Assembly: GCF_013522825.1 (NCBI RefSeq)
Contig: NZ_JAAMQZ010000018.1
Span: 36,766 to 100,765, forward strand
Length of the DNA: 64,000 nucleotides
Direction of reading: 5' to 3'
From: Stutzerimonas stutzeri
GTDB taxonomy: Bacteria; Pseudomonadota; Gammaproteobacteria; Pseudomonadales; Pseudomonadaceae
Every line of letters starts with the position of its first letter. Positions within the stretch are counted from its first letter, which is position 1. Of the stretch, positions 54,227-62,398 are shown in pieces. The notes beneath the pieces were generated by a model. That model ran no database searches, was not told the origin of the DNA, and saw only the letters and a program-made list of their open reading frames with translations. The position numbers and the translations under genes are program-made.

Positions 54227-55270
54227 TCAAGGGCCGATACTGCTGCAGCCACCCTGATTGACGTACTTTTCGAGGATGGCCCATTGCGGGCGGTTCTGGC
54301 CGTCACGGGTCGGTTCGACCGATAACTTGTAGTTGCCCCAGGATGGACCTGCCGCCCAGTAAGTCATGGGTATGCAGTGTTTCTGCAAATAAGCCAGCAA
54401 GTTGTCCATGGCTTCCAGCAGGCGCGGTTCATCGGGCGGAATACCGAACTCACCGATATGGCCTTGTCTTTCATGCTTGATCAGCCAGTCGATAAAAGGC
54501 TTGACCCGTTTGACGCCGAGCATGGTGTCGAAGTCATCTTCCGGTGGCTCCCGGTATTGTCCGTTGCCGTGTTTGTCGAGGTAAAGGTGAGCGGAAAATA
54601 TCAATTTGTCGGCGGGGTCTTTCAAGTCCAGCAGTGGATCGTTGTATTTTGGCCAGAGATAACTGCTGGACCAGAAGTTTCCTTCGATAAGCAGCGGGCG
54701 CTCGCGATCATGTTTGCGAACCGCATCGATTCCGGCCTGGGCCGCTGCCGGCCAGTATTTATCGGCGCCATGGGGTTCGTTCATGATGTCGTAGGCCCAA
54801 AGCCCTTCATGATTCTTCCAGCGTTTGGCAATGCGCTCCAGCAAGTCTGCATAGGCAGATATGGGGACCGCATCCGTGCCTATTATCTGTTTTCGATAAC
54901 GAGCGTAGTTGTGGATGTCGAGAATGACGCGCATGTCATGGTCAGCAGCCTGTTGCATGAATTCTTCGATACGCCGAGCATACTCCTCGTCCAGTTCGCC
55001 ATTGAGTTCAGCCTGCAAACGTTCCCACATGATCGGGAAGCGAATGGTGCGAATGCCTCGCTCTTTCCAGATCGTCAGATAGTCCGGAGCGGGAAAGAAA
55101 TAATTTGTATTGTATTTGCCGGGGATGGAATTGCCGGAAAATGCGGCGCCCCCGATGTTCATTCCGATCAGGTCGACATTTTCTGCCGCGCTTGCGGCAC
55201 TACTGAGCACAAGTGCGAGTCCGAGAAGTATTCCTTTCGTCCGTTGCGAATTGCCGCGTGTCCCTATCAT
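54227..55270 (-). CDS. Secreted GH5-family glycoside hydrolase (short paralogue)
   Basis: 347-residue secreted hydrolase. The signal peptide ends near residue 29 (VLSSAASAAE). The TIM-barrel landmarks of family 5 are present: RTIRFPIMWERLQ, VILDIHNYARY, acid/base Glu165 in YDIMNEPHG and nucleophile Glu274 in GHIGEFGIP. ATG 55270 is chosen because GAGG lies eight bases upstream. It is the only minus-strand gene of the polysaccharide set and is related to the GH5 domain at 57576. Both end in CIP-x-x-YWAAGP-x-WG and a CS-x-IGP tail. It probably trims or edits the polymer. Confidence 0.9.
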   Translation of the reverse strand: MIGTRGNSQRTKGILLGLALVLSSAASAAENVDLIGMNIGGAAFSGNSIPGKYNTNYFFPAPDYLTIWKERGIRTIRFPIMWERLQAELNGELDEEYARRIEEFMQQAADHDMRVILDIHNYARYRKQIIGTDAVPISAYADLLERIAKRWKNHEGLWAYDIMNEPHGADKYWPAAAQAGIDAVRKHDRERPLLIEGNFWSSSYLWPKYNDPLLDLKDPADKLIFSAHLYLDKHGNGQYREPPEDDFDTMLGVKRVKPFIDWLIKHERQGHIGEFGIPPDEPRLLEAMDNLLAYLQKHCIPMTYWAAGPSWGNYKLSVEPTRDGQNRPQWAILEKYVNQGGCSSIGP

Positions 55271-55445
55271 CTTCACTACCTCTTTTGCCATTGGAAAAGG
55301 TCGCAGCAGCGGCTGCTTCCTTTTGTCCGGCGTCTACACGCATTGTTCAGTTTTCCTGCGAATCGGCCCTGGTTCGTAAAGACCGAAGCGGGTTGCCTGC
55401 GAATCCCATCGTCCCTGAATTGAATGACCGACAGAGAAATTATTT

Positions 55446-56240
55446 ATGAAAAACCCCCGCGCCAGAAGGATGGATCCTTTGATCGGGAAGCTGAAGCTCC
55501 TGGAGGAGGCCGACACTGGCCCGTTCATCTCCGAACTTCGGATGCGTGAATCGCCAACCATTCTTGGATTTCTCAATCAGCATGGCTACAACATCGCGCA
55601 ACGCCATGCCTCGGTTCGCGACAGTTTTCTGCAGGTCAACTATCTGCTGCGCGACGGCATCGGGATCAAAATGGCCTGCTGGTTCAACGGGGTGGCACCG
55701 AAGGCCAACCTCAACGGGTCGGATTTCATTCCCCGGTTGATCGAGGAACTGGTGGCCGGCTCGCAGGGCAACTATGAACTCTTCGCCATGGGCACGCGAG
55801 AACCCTGGCTGAGCGACGGTGCGCGCAACCTGTTCGGGGACCGTCCTTTCCATGCCATCGACGGCTTCAAGCGCAGCGAGGAATATCTGAATTTTTACCG
55901 GGCGCACCATGTTCCAGGGCGTTATCCCATCATCGTGCTGGCCATGGGTATGCCGAAACAGGAGCAGGTCGCGCTCTATCTGCAAAGTGCAATGGAGACG
56001 CCGGCATTGCTGATCTGTGGCGGCGCCATCCTGGATTTCACCGCGGAGCGCTTTCCCCGTGCGCCGCTGTTCTTCCGTCGGTTCGGCCTGGAATGGGCGT
56101 TCCGCATGCTGATCGAGCCAAAACGGCTGTTCAAGCGCTATGCGGTGGGGATTCCTCTGTTCTTCTATTACCTGTCACGCAATGTCTTTTCGCGCCCGAA
56201 TCGTGTCGGGGGCTGGAATGCACTCAAGCGCGGGCCTTGA
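55446..56240 (+). CDS. WecG/TagA/CpsF-family glycosyltransferase (GT26)
   Basis: 264-residue glycosyltransferase. GT26 landmarks are the RDGIGIKMACWFNG block, NGSDFIPRL, VLAMGMPKQEQVAL, LICGGAILDFTAE and the basic C-terminal block RAPLFFRRFGLEWAFRMLIEPKRLFKRY. These enzymes add a second sugar to an undecaprenyl-linked first sugar. A stretch of ~175 bases separates it from the divergent GH5 gene. The ribosome-binding site is poor. Sugar donor unknown. Confidence 0.93.
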   Translation: MKNPRARRMDPLIGKLKLLEEADTGPFISELRMRESPTILGFLNQHGYNIAQRHASVRDSFLQVNYLLRDGIGIKMACWFNGVAPKANLNGSDFIPRLIEELVAGSQGNYELFAMGTREPWLSDGARNLFGDRPFHAIDGFKRSEEYLNFYRAHHVPGRYPIIVLAMGMPKQEQVALYLQSAMETPALLICGGAILDFTAERFPRAPLFFRRFGLEWAFRMLIEPKRLFKRYAVGIPLFFYYLSRNVFSRPNRVGGWNALKRGP

Positions 56241-56269
56241 AAGCACCATCAAGGTGAGCGTCCACCACC

Positions 56270-56839
56270 TCATTTTGCAGTCACCATGACTGTTTTCAGC
56301 GGTTGCCCGGCACCCTCGATATAGCTCAGCTCACCCTCCTTCACTCTGGCCGGAGAGGTGTAGGGGTGCGCTGTCAGCCGCTGCTCATCCTGTATATGCA
56401 GAACCTCGACGCCACCCAGTTTCAGTACGTCCGAAATCATGGCGCGATGGCATCGCCACCACAGCACTTCGGCACACATCATGGCCGTGGGGCGCTCTGC
56501 CGCCAGGCTCAGCAACTGCTGCAGCCCTGCAGCGAACTCTTCGCTTTTAAGGTGTTCGGCGTAGCCGCGAAATGATGGGTTGCGCCAGGCACTGGCAGGC
56601 GCATCCGCCGGGGCACGTCTGCGGCCACCCAGCTCTCCGAGCCATCGGTAGCCAATGCCCTGTTCTTCGAGGGCGGCCTGCAGATTGTCCGACATGAATT
56701 GTGGCAGGCGCCGCGATCCGGGATGGCGTCGAACATCTGCAACCATCTCGATCCCGTAGTGCTTGAGCAGCGCAATGAAGGATGCGCCGGTGCGAGTGGA
56801 GTGCCCGACCGTCCAGATCCGCTGCGCCAATGGGATCAC
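56270..56839 (-). CDS. DUF488 family protein
   Basis: 189-residue soluble protein. IWTVGHSTRTGASFIALLKHYGIEMVADVRRHPGSRRLPQF near the N-terminus and MCAEVLWWRCHRAMISDVLKL are the diagnostic DUF488 blocks. In the typical family the latter reads CAE...CHR, and both cysteines and the His are present. It starts at GTG 56839, overlapping the stop of the DUF2945 gene as GTGA, so the two are coupled. Biochemical role unknown. It is not an obvious part of polysaccharide synthesis. Confidence 0.9.
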   Translation of the reverse strand: MIPLAQRIWTVGHSTRTGASFIALLKHYGIEMVADVRRHPGSRRLPQFMSDNLQAALEEQGIGYRWLGELGGRRRAPADAPASAWRNPSFRGYAEHLKSEEFAAGLQQLLSLAAERPTAMMCAEVLWWRCHRAMISDVLKLGGVEVLHIQDEQRLTAHPYTSPARVKEGELSYIEGAGQPLKTVMVTAK

Positions 56840-57048
56840 TTGGCTTTGCTCAGGGCGCTTTCCTTGTGCATGGCCACATGATCGGTCTTGTCGCTCCGGA
56901 TCTCGTATTGTGGCTCCGTCGGACTGGCCCGCCTTGTGTGCCCTTTGTATTCGGTGTCCTGCGTATGCACCTTGATGATATGGCCAGTGACATGGCCCGC
57001 TTCGGAATTCCAGCGGACGTGGTCGCCGACCTTGAACTGATGGGGCAT
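56836..57048 (-). CDS. DUF2945 (HVA1-like) small protein
   Basis: 70-residue protein. HQFKVGDHVRWNSEAGHVTGHIIKVHTQD and YEIRSDKTDHVAMHKESAL are the standard DUF2945 sequence (hypervirulence-associated TUDOR-like fold). GGAGGAA lies directly before ATG 57048. It is the first gene of a two-gene unit with DUF488. Function unknown. Confidence 0.92.
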   Translation of the reverse strand: MPHQFKVGDHVRWNSEAGHVTGHIIKVHTQDTEYKGHTRRASPTEPQYEIRSDKTDHVAMHKESALSKAK

Positions 57049-57575
57049 GGTTCCTCCGAGTGGCTGCCGTTGGCTTCTGGCAAACGATGACGCTTCAAAC
57101 AAGCGAAACGCTGGTTGTCTCGATACCCTTTATAAGCCGACCTTCAAACAGCCGTTTTGTAGTATCCACTCGTCGGAAAAGCTGATTTGCAGAACCTGTT
57201 TCAAAAAAAACAAATTCAAAAAAATGACGCTCACTTTCTTCTCTGGCGAACGGTTTAAAGCGCCCAGCCGCTTTTCCGCTACATGGCATTTGGCTATGTT
57301 TTAATAGCCTTTTAATGGCGGATTGCTGAATGTGACGGCTATTTGGCGATGTTAAACCGTCGACTCGGTTTCCATTCGTTTTGCAAACCTATTATAAAGG
57401 CGCCACGCAACGGATTGCCGGGTTCTCCACCAAGGTAATCCGGCCCCTTGTGCGCGGTTCGTTCGGTTGCGCGTAATGAGATTCAAACCCATCAGGCGCC
57501 TGCACGACTCTATTAACTCCCGCTACTTTTTTAAAGGCTCCGACCTTTAGAAGTATTAAGTTCCGGAGAGACTGA
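57049..57575. other. Upstream region of the large GH5 gene, AT-rich, no gene
   Basis: 527 bases with an unusually AT-rich core (about 57170-57230 and 57290-57400, including TATTATAAA at 57390-57398). It must contain the DUF2945 promoter on the left and the GH5 promoter on the right. No confident operator, REP or alternative-sigma promoter was found. A short minus-strand open frame at 57095-57289 lacks support. Confidence 0.6.
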
Positions 57576-59699
57576 ATGTCTATCACTGTATTCTCAAGTG
57601 CGCCCAAGGCACTTGTTCGCTCCATTGCCATGGCTGCGGTACTCGGTTCACTGGTTATCGGCGGTGAAGCGGCGGCGAGCATTAGCATAAACGCGTCTTC
57701 TGCGACCGCCTTCACTTCCCAGATCAACAAATTCACCAGCAATGACTTCCTCAACGGCGTCTGGCGTCGCGAGGCGGGCATTTCCGTGCCGTATTCGGCA
57801 GCTGCCCGTGACGCCTTCAAGCCGGGTGTGCAGATCCGGTTCGCCGACGACCAGGTGCGCAAGATCACCAAGGTCTTCGTTGTCGGCAGCAACATCAGCG
57901 TTTATGTCGATGGTCCCGTGCTCGACGGCAACAAGGTGGGTGCTCCGCGCACGATCAGCACCGTCGTCGCGGGCGAGGCTGCGCCGGGTGCATCCGCGCC
58001 GGCTCCGGCTCCGACTGAGGCCTTCACCAGCCAGATCAACAAATTCACCAGCAATGACTTCCTCAATGGGGTCTGGCGTCGGGAAGCGGGGGTTTCCGTT
58101 CCGTCTTCGCCTGCTGCCATTGCCGCCTTCAAGCCGGGCGTACAGGTCAAGTTCGCCGATAACCAGGTGCGCAAGATCAGCAAGGTCTTCGTGGTTGGCA
58201 GCAACATCAGCGTTTATTTCGAGGGCAGCCCGCTCGATGGCAACAAGGTGGGTGCTCCGCGCACCATCAGCACTCTGGCCAGCGCCGAAACGGCACCGAG
58301 TACACCGTCCCTGACCAACCCTGCGCCTGCGCCGGAAGCCAAGCCGACGCCCAGCGTGCCGGTGGAGAGCACCTACAGCGCGAGCATGAACAGCTTCACC
58401 AATGAAGACTGGGAAAACGGCATCTACCGCAAGCAGGCGGGCTTCTCGATTCCCAATACGGCTAGCAACAAGTCGGCCTTCAAGACCGGCGCCTCGGTAC
58501 GCCTGGCCGATGGTCAGGTCCGCAAGGTCATCGCGGTCTATGACATCGGTGCGCACCTGACCGTGCTCCTGAGTGGCGACAAGCTGTCGGCCAGCAGCGT
58601 CGGCTATCCGAAAACCCTGACCGTGGTCTCCGGCGATGCCGGCAGCTCGCCGCAGACGCCTGCGCCGACCCCTGCGCCGACTCCAGCACCCGCGCCGACT
58701 CCGACCCCGACTCCCACCAACCCCGGCAACGGGATTGACCTGGTGGGCGTGAACTTCGCCTCGGGCGTGTTCGATCCGGGCACCGTCCCTGGTATCTACA
58801 ACAAGGGCTATACCTATGCCGACGAGTCCTATTACAAGCGTCACAGTGAACTCGGCTTCAAGCTGATTCGTCTGGGCTTCCTCTGGGAGCGCATTCAGCC
58901 CAAGCTCGGTACCCCGCTGGATGCGGCAGAGCTGGCGCGAATCAAGACGTCGCTGGACCATGCCCACAAGTACGGCATCAAGGTCATCCTTGATATGCAC
59001 AACTACTACCGATACTACGGCCAGGTAATCAACTCTCCCGGCGTACCGCGTGCAGAGTTTGCCGAAACCTGGCGCAAGATCGCAGTGGAAGTCTCCAAGC
59101 ACCCGGCCCTGTACGGATACGGTCTGATGAACGAGCCGTACAACACCGGCAACAACCTCTGGCCGCAGACTGCCCAGGCAGCCGGGCAGGCGATCCGCAA
59201 GGTCGACCCGAGCAAGTGGATCATGATTGCCGGCGATCGTTACTCCAGCGCTTTCCACTGGCAGAAGTACAACACCCAGCTGATCAACGATCCCTGGATG
59301 CGCGATCCGAAGAACAACCTGGTCTACGAAGCGCACCAGTATCTTGATCACGACTACTCGGGCACCTACCGCAACCGTGCCGAAACCTTCGCCCCGATGC
59401 TGGGTGTCGAGCGGGTCAAGCCCTGGGTCGAGTGGCTGAAGAAGAACAAGCTGCGTGGTTACCTCGGTGAGCATGGCATTCCGGACTTCTCTCCGTCTGC
59501 CGTGGTCGCGACCGACAACCTGCTGGCTTACCTGAACGAGAACTGCATTCCGAGCAGCTACTGGGCCGCCGGTCCTCGCTGGGGTGAGAACATCATGGCG
59601 CTGGACGTGACAAGTGGTAAGCATCGCCCCCAGATGGCACCGTTGCAGAAGTATGCCAAAGCGAAGAAAACCTGCTCTACCATAGGTCCGTTGCAATAA
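57576..59699 (+). CDS. Large secreted GH5 hydrolase with three N-terminal repeats
   Basis: 707-residue exported protein. After a signal peptide (about residues 1-34) come three repeats of ~85 residues (46-130, 150-234, 267-351), each with text like INKFTSNDFLNGVWRREAG and VRKITKVFVVGSNISVYV. A Pro/Thr/Ala linker follows (353-385), then a GH5 barrel (386-695) with acid/base Glu520 (GLMNEPYN), nucleophile Glu632 (YLGEHGIP) and tail CSTIGP. Repeats 1 and 2 are nearly identical, repeat 3 is diverged. GGAGAG precedes the ATG. Repeats probably bind polysaccharide or cell wall; this is inferred. Confidence 0.9.
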   Translation: MSITVFSSAPKALVRSIAMAAVLGSLVIGGEAAASISINASSATAFTSQINKFTSNDFLNGVWRREAGISVPYSAAARDAFKPGVQIRFADDQVRKITKVFVVGSNISVYVDGPVLDGNKVGAPRTISTVVAGEAAPGASAPAPAPTEAFTSQINKFTSNDFLNGVWRREAGVSVPSSPAAIAAFKPGVQVKFADNQVRKISKVFVVGSNISVYFEGSPLDGNKVGAPRTISTLASAETAPSTPSLTNPAPAPEAKPTPSVPVESTYSASMNSFTNEDWENGIYRKQAGFSIPNTASNKSAFKTGASVRLADGQVRKVIAVYDIGAHLTVLLSGDKLSASSVGYPKTLTVVSGDAGSSPQTPAPTPAPTPAPAPTPTPTPTNPGNGIDLVGVNFASGVFDPGTVPGIYNKGYTYADESYYKRHSELGFKLIRLGFLWERIQPKLGTPLDAAELARIKTSLDHAHKYGIKVILDMHNYYRYYGQVINSPGVPRAEFAETWRKIAVEVSKHPALYGYGLMNEPYNTGNNLWPQTAQAAGQAIRKVDPSKWIMIAGDRYSSAFHWQKYNTQLINDPWMRDPKNNLVYEAHQYLDHDYSGTYRNRAETFAPMLGVERVKPWVEWLKKNKLRGYLGEHGIPDFSPSAVVATDNLLAYLNENCIPSSYWAAGPRWGENIMALDVTSGKHRPQMAPLQKYAKAKKTCSTIGPLQ
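57711..58628 (+). repeat. Three coding repeats of the GH5 protein
   Basis: Units at about 57711-57965, 58023-58277 and 58374-58628. Units 1 and 2 share long identical DNA runs with scattered third-position changes, showing a fairly recent duplication. Unit 3 keeps only the protein pattern. Confidence 0.88.
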
Positions 59700-59720
59700 C
59701 GGATCGCACTGACCAGAAAA

Positions 59721-59742
59721 ACGGGCTTCGGCCCGTTTTTTT
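59721..59742 (+). terminator. Intrinsic terminator of the large GH5 gene
   Basis: ACGGGC-TTCG-GCCCGT stem with a stable UUCG-type loop followed by seven T residues. The remaining stretch to 60005 shows no gene. Confidence 0.95.
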
Positions 59743-60005
59743 GTGCCTGTCGAAATGCATTGCTTTGGTAGAGGGCTGTTCGTCGGCTGCGGTTTCGTTT
59801 CCTGCTTTTTATTAGTCGGCAACAGTGGCGATAGATAAAGCGAAGTTGCCGTTTCGCTCGCCGGGCGGCGTTTCGCTTAAACCCAGAGAACTTGCAGCAT
59901 GGCGTTCATGAATAGGCAACAAGCCATTATCGAAGGGGTGCGCGAAGGGCTCTGCAATAACAGTTACACCCCTGTTTCCTGAATAAAGCGGGGCCGTGAA
60001 AAAGG

Positions 60006-60032
60006 GAACTCAAAAAACCGGCCCCGGTCACC
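60006..60032 (+). promoter_or_regulatory. Possible AlgU (RpoE-like) promoter of the membrane/stress operon
   Basis: GAACTC, 16 bases, TCACC resembles the AlgU consensus GAACTT-N16/17-TCtgA, with a mismatch in each box. It lies about 100 bases before the operon start in the otherwise empty region 59743-60132. Weak evidence. Confidence 0.3.
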
Positions 60033-60132
60033 TTATATGTATGCAGCAACTACAGCCTGCGCGATTCGTCGCTGCAGGCTGAATTTCACAGGACTCTGGT
60101 CTTGCGGCCAAGCCATATAAAAGGTGAATCAA

Positions 60133-60873
60133 ATGACGACACCCGACGAAGAAATCACTGGTTACGGTGGCCTGGGCAAAACCGGTCCCGACGTTACGTC
60201 CCACACGGATACCAAAACGACTTCCGACTCGGTGGCGCAAGCGGCTGCCGACGATGTGCGTGCCAAGGCCCGGCAGGCAACTGAAGAGGTCAAGGCCCAA
60301 GGCAAGAGCCAGCTCGACGGCTACCGCGAGACGGCTGCCGACGAGATCGAAAAGGTTGCGCACAGCGCTGAAGCCGCGGCCCGTGAACTGGAAGGGCAGG
60401 ACACCCTGGGCCTGTCCGGTTATGTGTCCGACATGGCCCAGGGCATGGTCCGGCTGTCGGACAACCTGCGCGGCAAAAGCGTCGATGAACTCTTCCAGGA
60501 CGTGAACCGCCTGGCCCGTGACAACCCGACGCTGTTTATTGCCGGCAGCATTGCGCTGGGCTTCGGCCTGACTCGATTTGCCAAAGCGTCCGGCAGACGT
60601 GCTGAGGATGGTTCCAGGCATCATGGCCATTCGAGCGCCGTTGCCACGTCGAACCAGGCATTTGGCAGCCATCGGAGCCCCAGCCAGCATGAACTCAACG
60701 AACGACTCACTACCGGCGAGCCGGGAACCATCGGCAGCATCAGCAATGCCGGGGTTTCCTCGACTGCCCGTACCGCCCCAGGCACAACCGGAGCCGGCAT
60801 GGGTACAGCGGGCAGCTCGGCACCTCAGGCCGGTCGCAATGGCAAAGGTACTGACGGAGGGCTCTACCCATGA
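60133..60873 (+). CDS. Predicted stress-related protein with membrane segment (YqjD/DUF883-like context)
   Basis: 246-residue protein. An acidic coiled-coil-rich N-terminus (ADDVRAKARQATEEVKAQGKSQLDGYRETAADEIEKV) is followed by one hydrophobic segment (DNPTLFIAGSIALGFGLTRFAKAS) and a Gly/Ser/Thr-rich low-complexity tail. This resembles the nutrient-deprivation and ElaB/YqjD-like inner-membrane proteins. ATG 60133 is chosen with AAAAGG upstream; GTG 60124 is possible. It is the first of three overlapping genes. Function unknown; membrane or cell-envelope protection is a guess. Confidence 0.78.
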   Translation: MTTPDEEITGYGGLGKTGPDVTSHTDTKTTSDSVAQAAADDVRAKARQATEEVKAQGKSQLDGYRETAADEIEKVAHSAEAAARELEGQDTLGLSGYVSDMAQGMVRLSDNLRGKSVDELFQDVNRLARDNPTLFIAGSIALGFGLTRFAKASGRRAEDGSRHHGHSSAVATSNQAFGSHRSPSQHELNERLTTGEPGTIGSISNAGVSSTARTAPGTTGAGMGTAGSSAPQAGRNGKGTDGGLYP

Positions 60874-61310
60874 GCGAAGCACGCAAGCCAACCACAACCA
60901 CCATCACCCCGGAACCGGGCATGCGCCCGGAGAATGACAGTTCCGTAGGGGGGTTGCTGCGGCAACTGACCCATGAAGTTCCCTCCCTCATCACCAAGGA
61001 ACTGGCGCTGGCGAAAGCCGAGCTGACCGAATCCATTCGCGCCACCAAGGCGGGCGCGGCCAGCGTTGCCAGTGGCGGCGCCGTTCTGCTGGGCGGCTTC
61101 ATCATCCTGCTGATGTCGGCGGTATATGGCCTGAGCGAAGTCATGGCACCCTGGCTCGCAGCGCTGATCGTCGGCGGTGTCGTGGTGGTGATCGGCCTGA
61201 TCATGGTCTCGGCAGGCAAGAAGAAGTTCGAGGCCTCTTCATTCAAGCCCGAGCGCACTCTTCATTCCATGAACAAGGATAAAGAAGCCGTCAGGGGGCA
61301 TACGTCATGA
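60870..61310 (+). CDS. Phage-holin-superfamily membrane protein (YqjE/DUF1469-like)
   Basis: 146-residue protein with a soluble N-terminal helix (VGGLLRQLTHEVPSLITKELALAKAEL) and two membrane segments (AGAASVASGGAVLLGGFIILLMSAVYGL; AALIVGGVVVVIGLIMVSAG). This is the YqjE/DUF1469 pattern placed in a 'holin-X' superfamily. It is not a phage lysis gene here. The ATG overlaps the previous stop as ATGA. It is the middle gene of the operon. Confidence 0.85.
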   Translation: MSEARKPTTTTITPEPGMRPENDSSVGGLLRQLTHEVPSLITKELALAKAELTESIRATKAGAASVASGGAVLLGGFIILLMSAVYGLSEVMAPWLAALIVGGVVVVIGLIMVSAGKKKFEASSFKPERTLHSMNKDKEAVRGHTS

Positions 61311-62071
61311 GCACAGGCAATCAGATAAATGTCGAAGCGCAGAAGGATCCCGCAGAGCTGGAGCGCGAGATCGATCAGAAACGAGCCGAGATCGGCGATA
61401 TCGTCCACGCGCTGGAAAACAAGCTGTCGCCCGGTGAACTCATCGACACGGCGCTGGGTTACGTCAAGGGCGGCGGTGGCGAGTTCTTCAGCAACCTGTG
61501 CAATACCGCCAAGGCCAACCCGGTGCCCACGGTGCTGACTTCCATCGGCCTGATCTGGCTGATGGCCGGACAGAACCGACAGCCACCAGCGTATACCAGC
61601 ACCGGCCCGTCCTTGACGGATAAACTGTCCAGCAAGGCCTCTGGACTGAAGCAGCAGGGTAACGACCTGCGTGACAAGACCAGCCAGATGGGGCATGACA
61701 TGTCCGCCTCGCTGGCCGATGCGCGCCACCGCGTCAGCGATACCAGCCGACAGACTGCGGACAAGCTGCGCCAGCAGAGTGAGCGCGCACGGGGCGGCTT
61801 CAATCACCTGCTCAACGAACAGCCGCTGGCGTTGGGCGCGATCGGTATCGCCCTGGGCGCGTTGCTGGCCGCATCGGTCCCGCCAACCCGTCGCGAAGAT
61901 GAATTGCTCGGCCAGGCCAGTGACAGCATGACCGACAACCTTCGCCACAAAGCTGAAGAGGGCTATCGGAAAGTCACCGATATGGGCCAGGAAGTCGCCA
62001 GCGAGGTCAAGCACGAGATCGAACGCAACGACACATCGCGAACCCGATCCGAGCCGACACCAGGGCTGTGA
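61307..62071 (+). CDS. DUF3618-family protein
   Basis: 254-residue protein. PAELEREIDQKRAEIGDIVHALENKLSPGELIDTALGYVK is the recurrent DUF3618 N-terminus (RxEI..TR...ALE..LSP.EL). A hydrophobic segment follows at TVLTSIGLIWLMAG. Long amphipathic helices (KLSSKASGLKQQGNDLRDKTSQMG) and a second hydrophobic segment (ALGAIGIALGALLAASVPP) come after. The start overlaps the upstream stop as ATGA. It ends 69 bases before the tRNA gene. Confidence 0.87.
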   Translation: MSTGNQINVEAQKDPAELEREIDQKRAEIGDIVHALENKLSPGELIDTALGYVKGGGGEFFSNLCNTAKANPVPTVLTSIGLIWLMAGQNRQPPAYTSTGPSLTDKLSSKASGLKQQGNDLRDKTSQMGHDMSASLADARHRVSDTSRQTADKLRQQSERARGGFNHLLNEQPLALGAIGIALGALLAASVPPTRREDELLGQASDSMTDNLRHKAEEGYRKVTDMGQEVASEVKHEIERNDTSRTRSEPTPGL

Positions 62072-62140
62072 AACGGATGCTCGGGTTTGTCAGGCTGGGC
62101 TTGAGTCCGGCCTGACAAGCCCCGATAATCCGACACCGGC

Positions 62141-62216
62141 GCCGGTGTAGCTCAGTAGGTAGAGCAGCGCACTCGTAACGCGAAGGTCGCAGGTTCGATT
62201 CCTGTCTCCGGCACCA
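62141..62216 (+). tRNA. tRNA-Thr (CGU anticodon), CCA encoded
   Basis: 76 bases from GCCGGTG to GGCACCA. The D-arm AGCTCAG-TAGGTA-GAGC, the anticodon loop CTCGTAA with anticodon CGT at 62174-62176, and the T-arm GCAGG-TTCGATT-CCTGT are clear. Two non-Watson-Crick oppositions are present: T6 opposite T67 in the acceptor stem and A31 opposite C39 in the anticodon stem. Confidence 0.93.
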
Positions 62217-62224
62217 GACCATCG

Positions 62225-62251
62225 AAGGCCTGCAGCGATGCAGGCCTTTTT
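62225..62251 (+). terminator. Intrinsic terminator of the tRNA-Thr gene
   Basis: AAGGCCTGCA pairs with TGCAGGCCTT around GCGA and is followed by T residues to 62251. It lies nine bases after the tRNA. Confidence 0.93.
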
Positions 62252-62398
62252 CGTGGGCGAACGAGCGCAGGTTCGCCCTGTCTGCATTGCACATGATTCA
62301 GGCGAGTCGTGACAAAGCGGGGCGTGTGTCGAATCGGGTCAAGCGAACGTCGAAATGGCCATTGGACATCGCAGACATCGGCGCCGGGGTGATTGGGA

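Noticed and set aside
57095..57289. Small minus-strand open frame upstream of the large GH5 gene
   Set aside because: No ribosome-binding site or family resemblance. It lies in an AT-rich promoter-like stretch.
60870..61310. Holin-like protein as evidence of a prophage
   Set aside because: The superfamily name is misleading: the gene is in a stress-type operon with no lysis, capsid or integrase genes around it.
62141..62251. tRNA-Thr as an integration site for an island
   Set aside because: No integrase and no repeated 3' tRNA fragment were seen. A normal terminator and a normal chromosomal gene follow.
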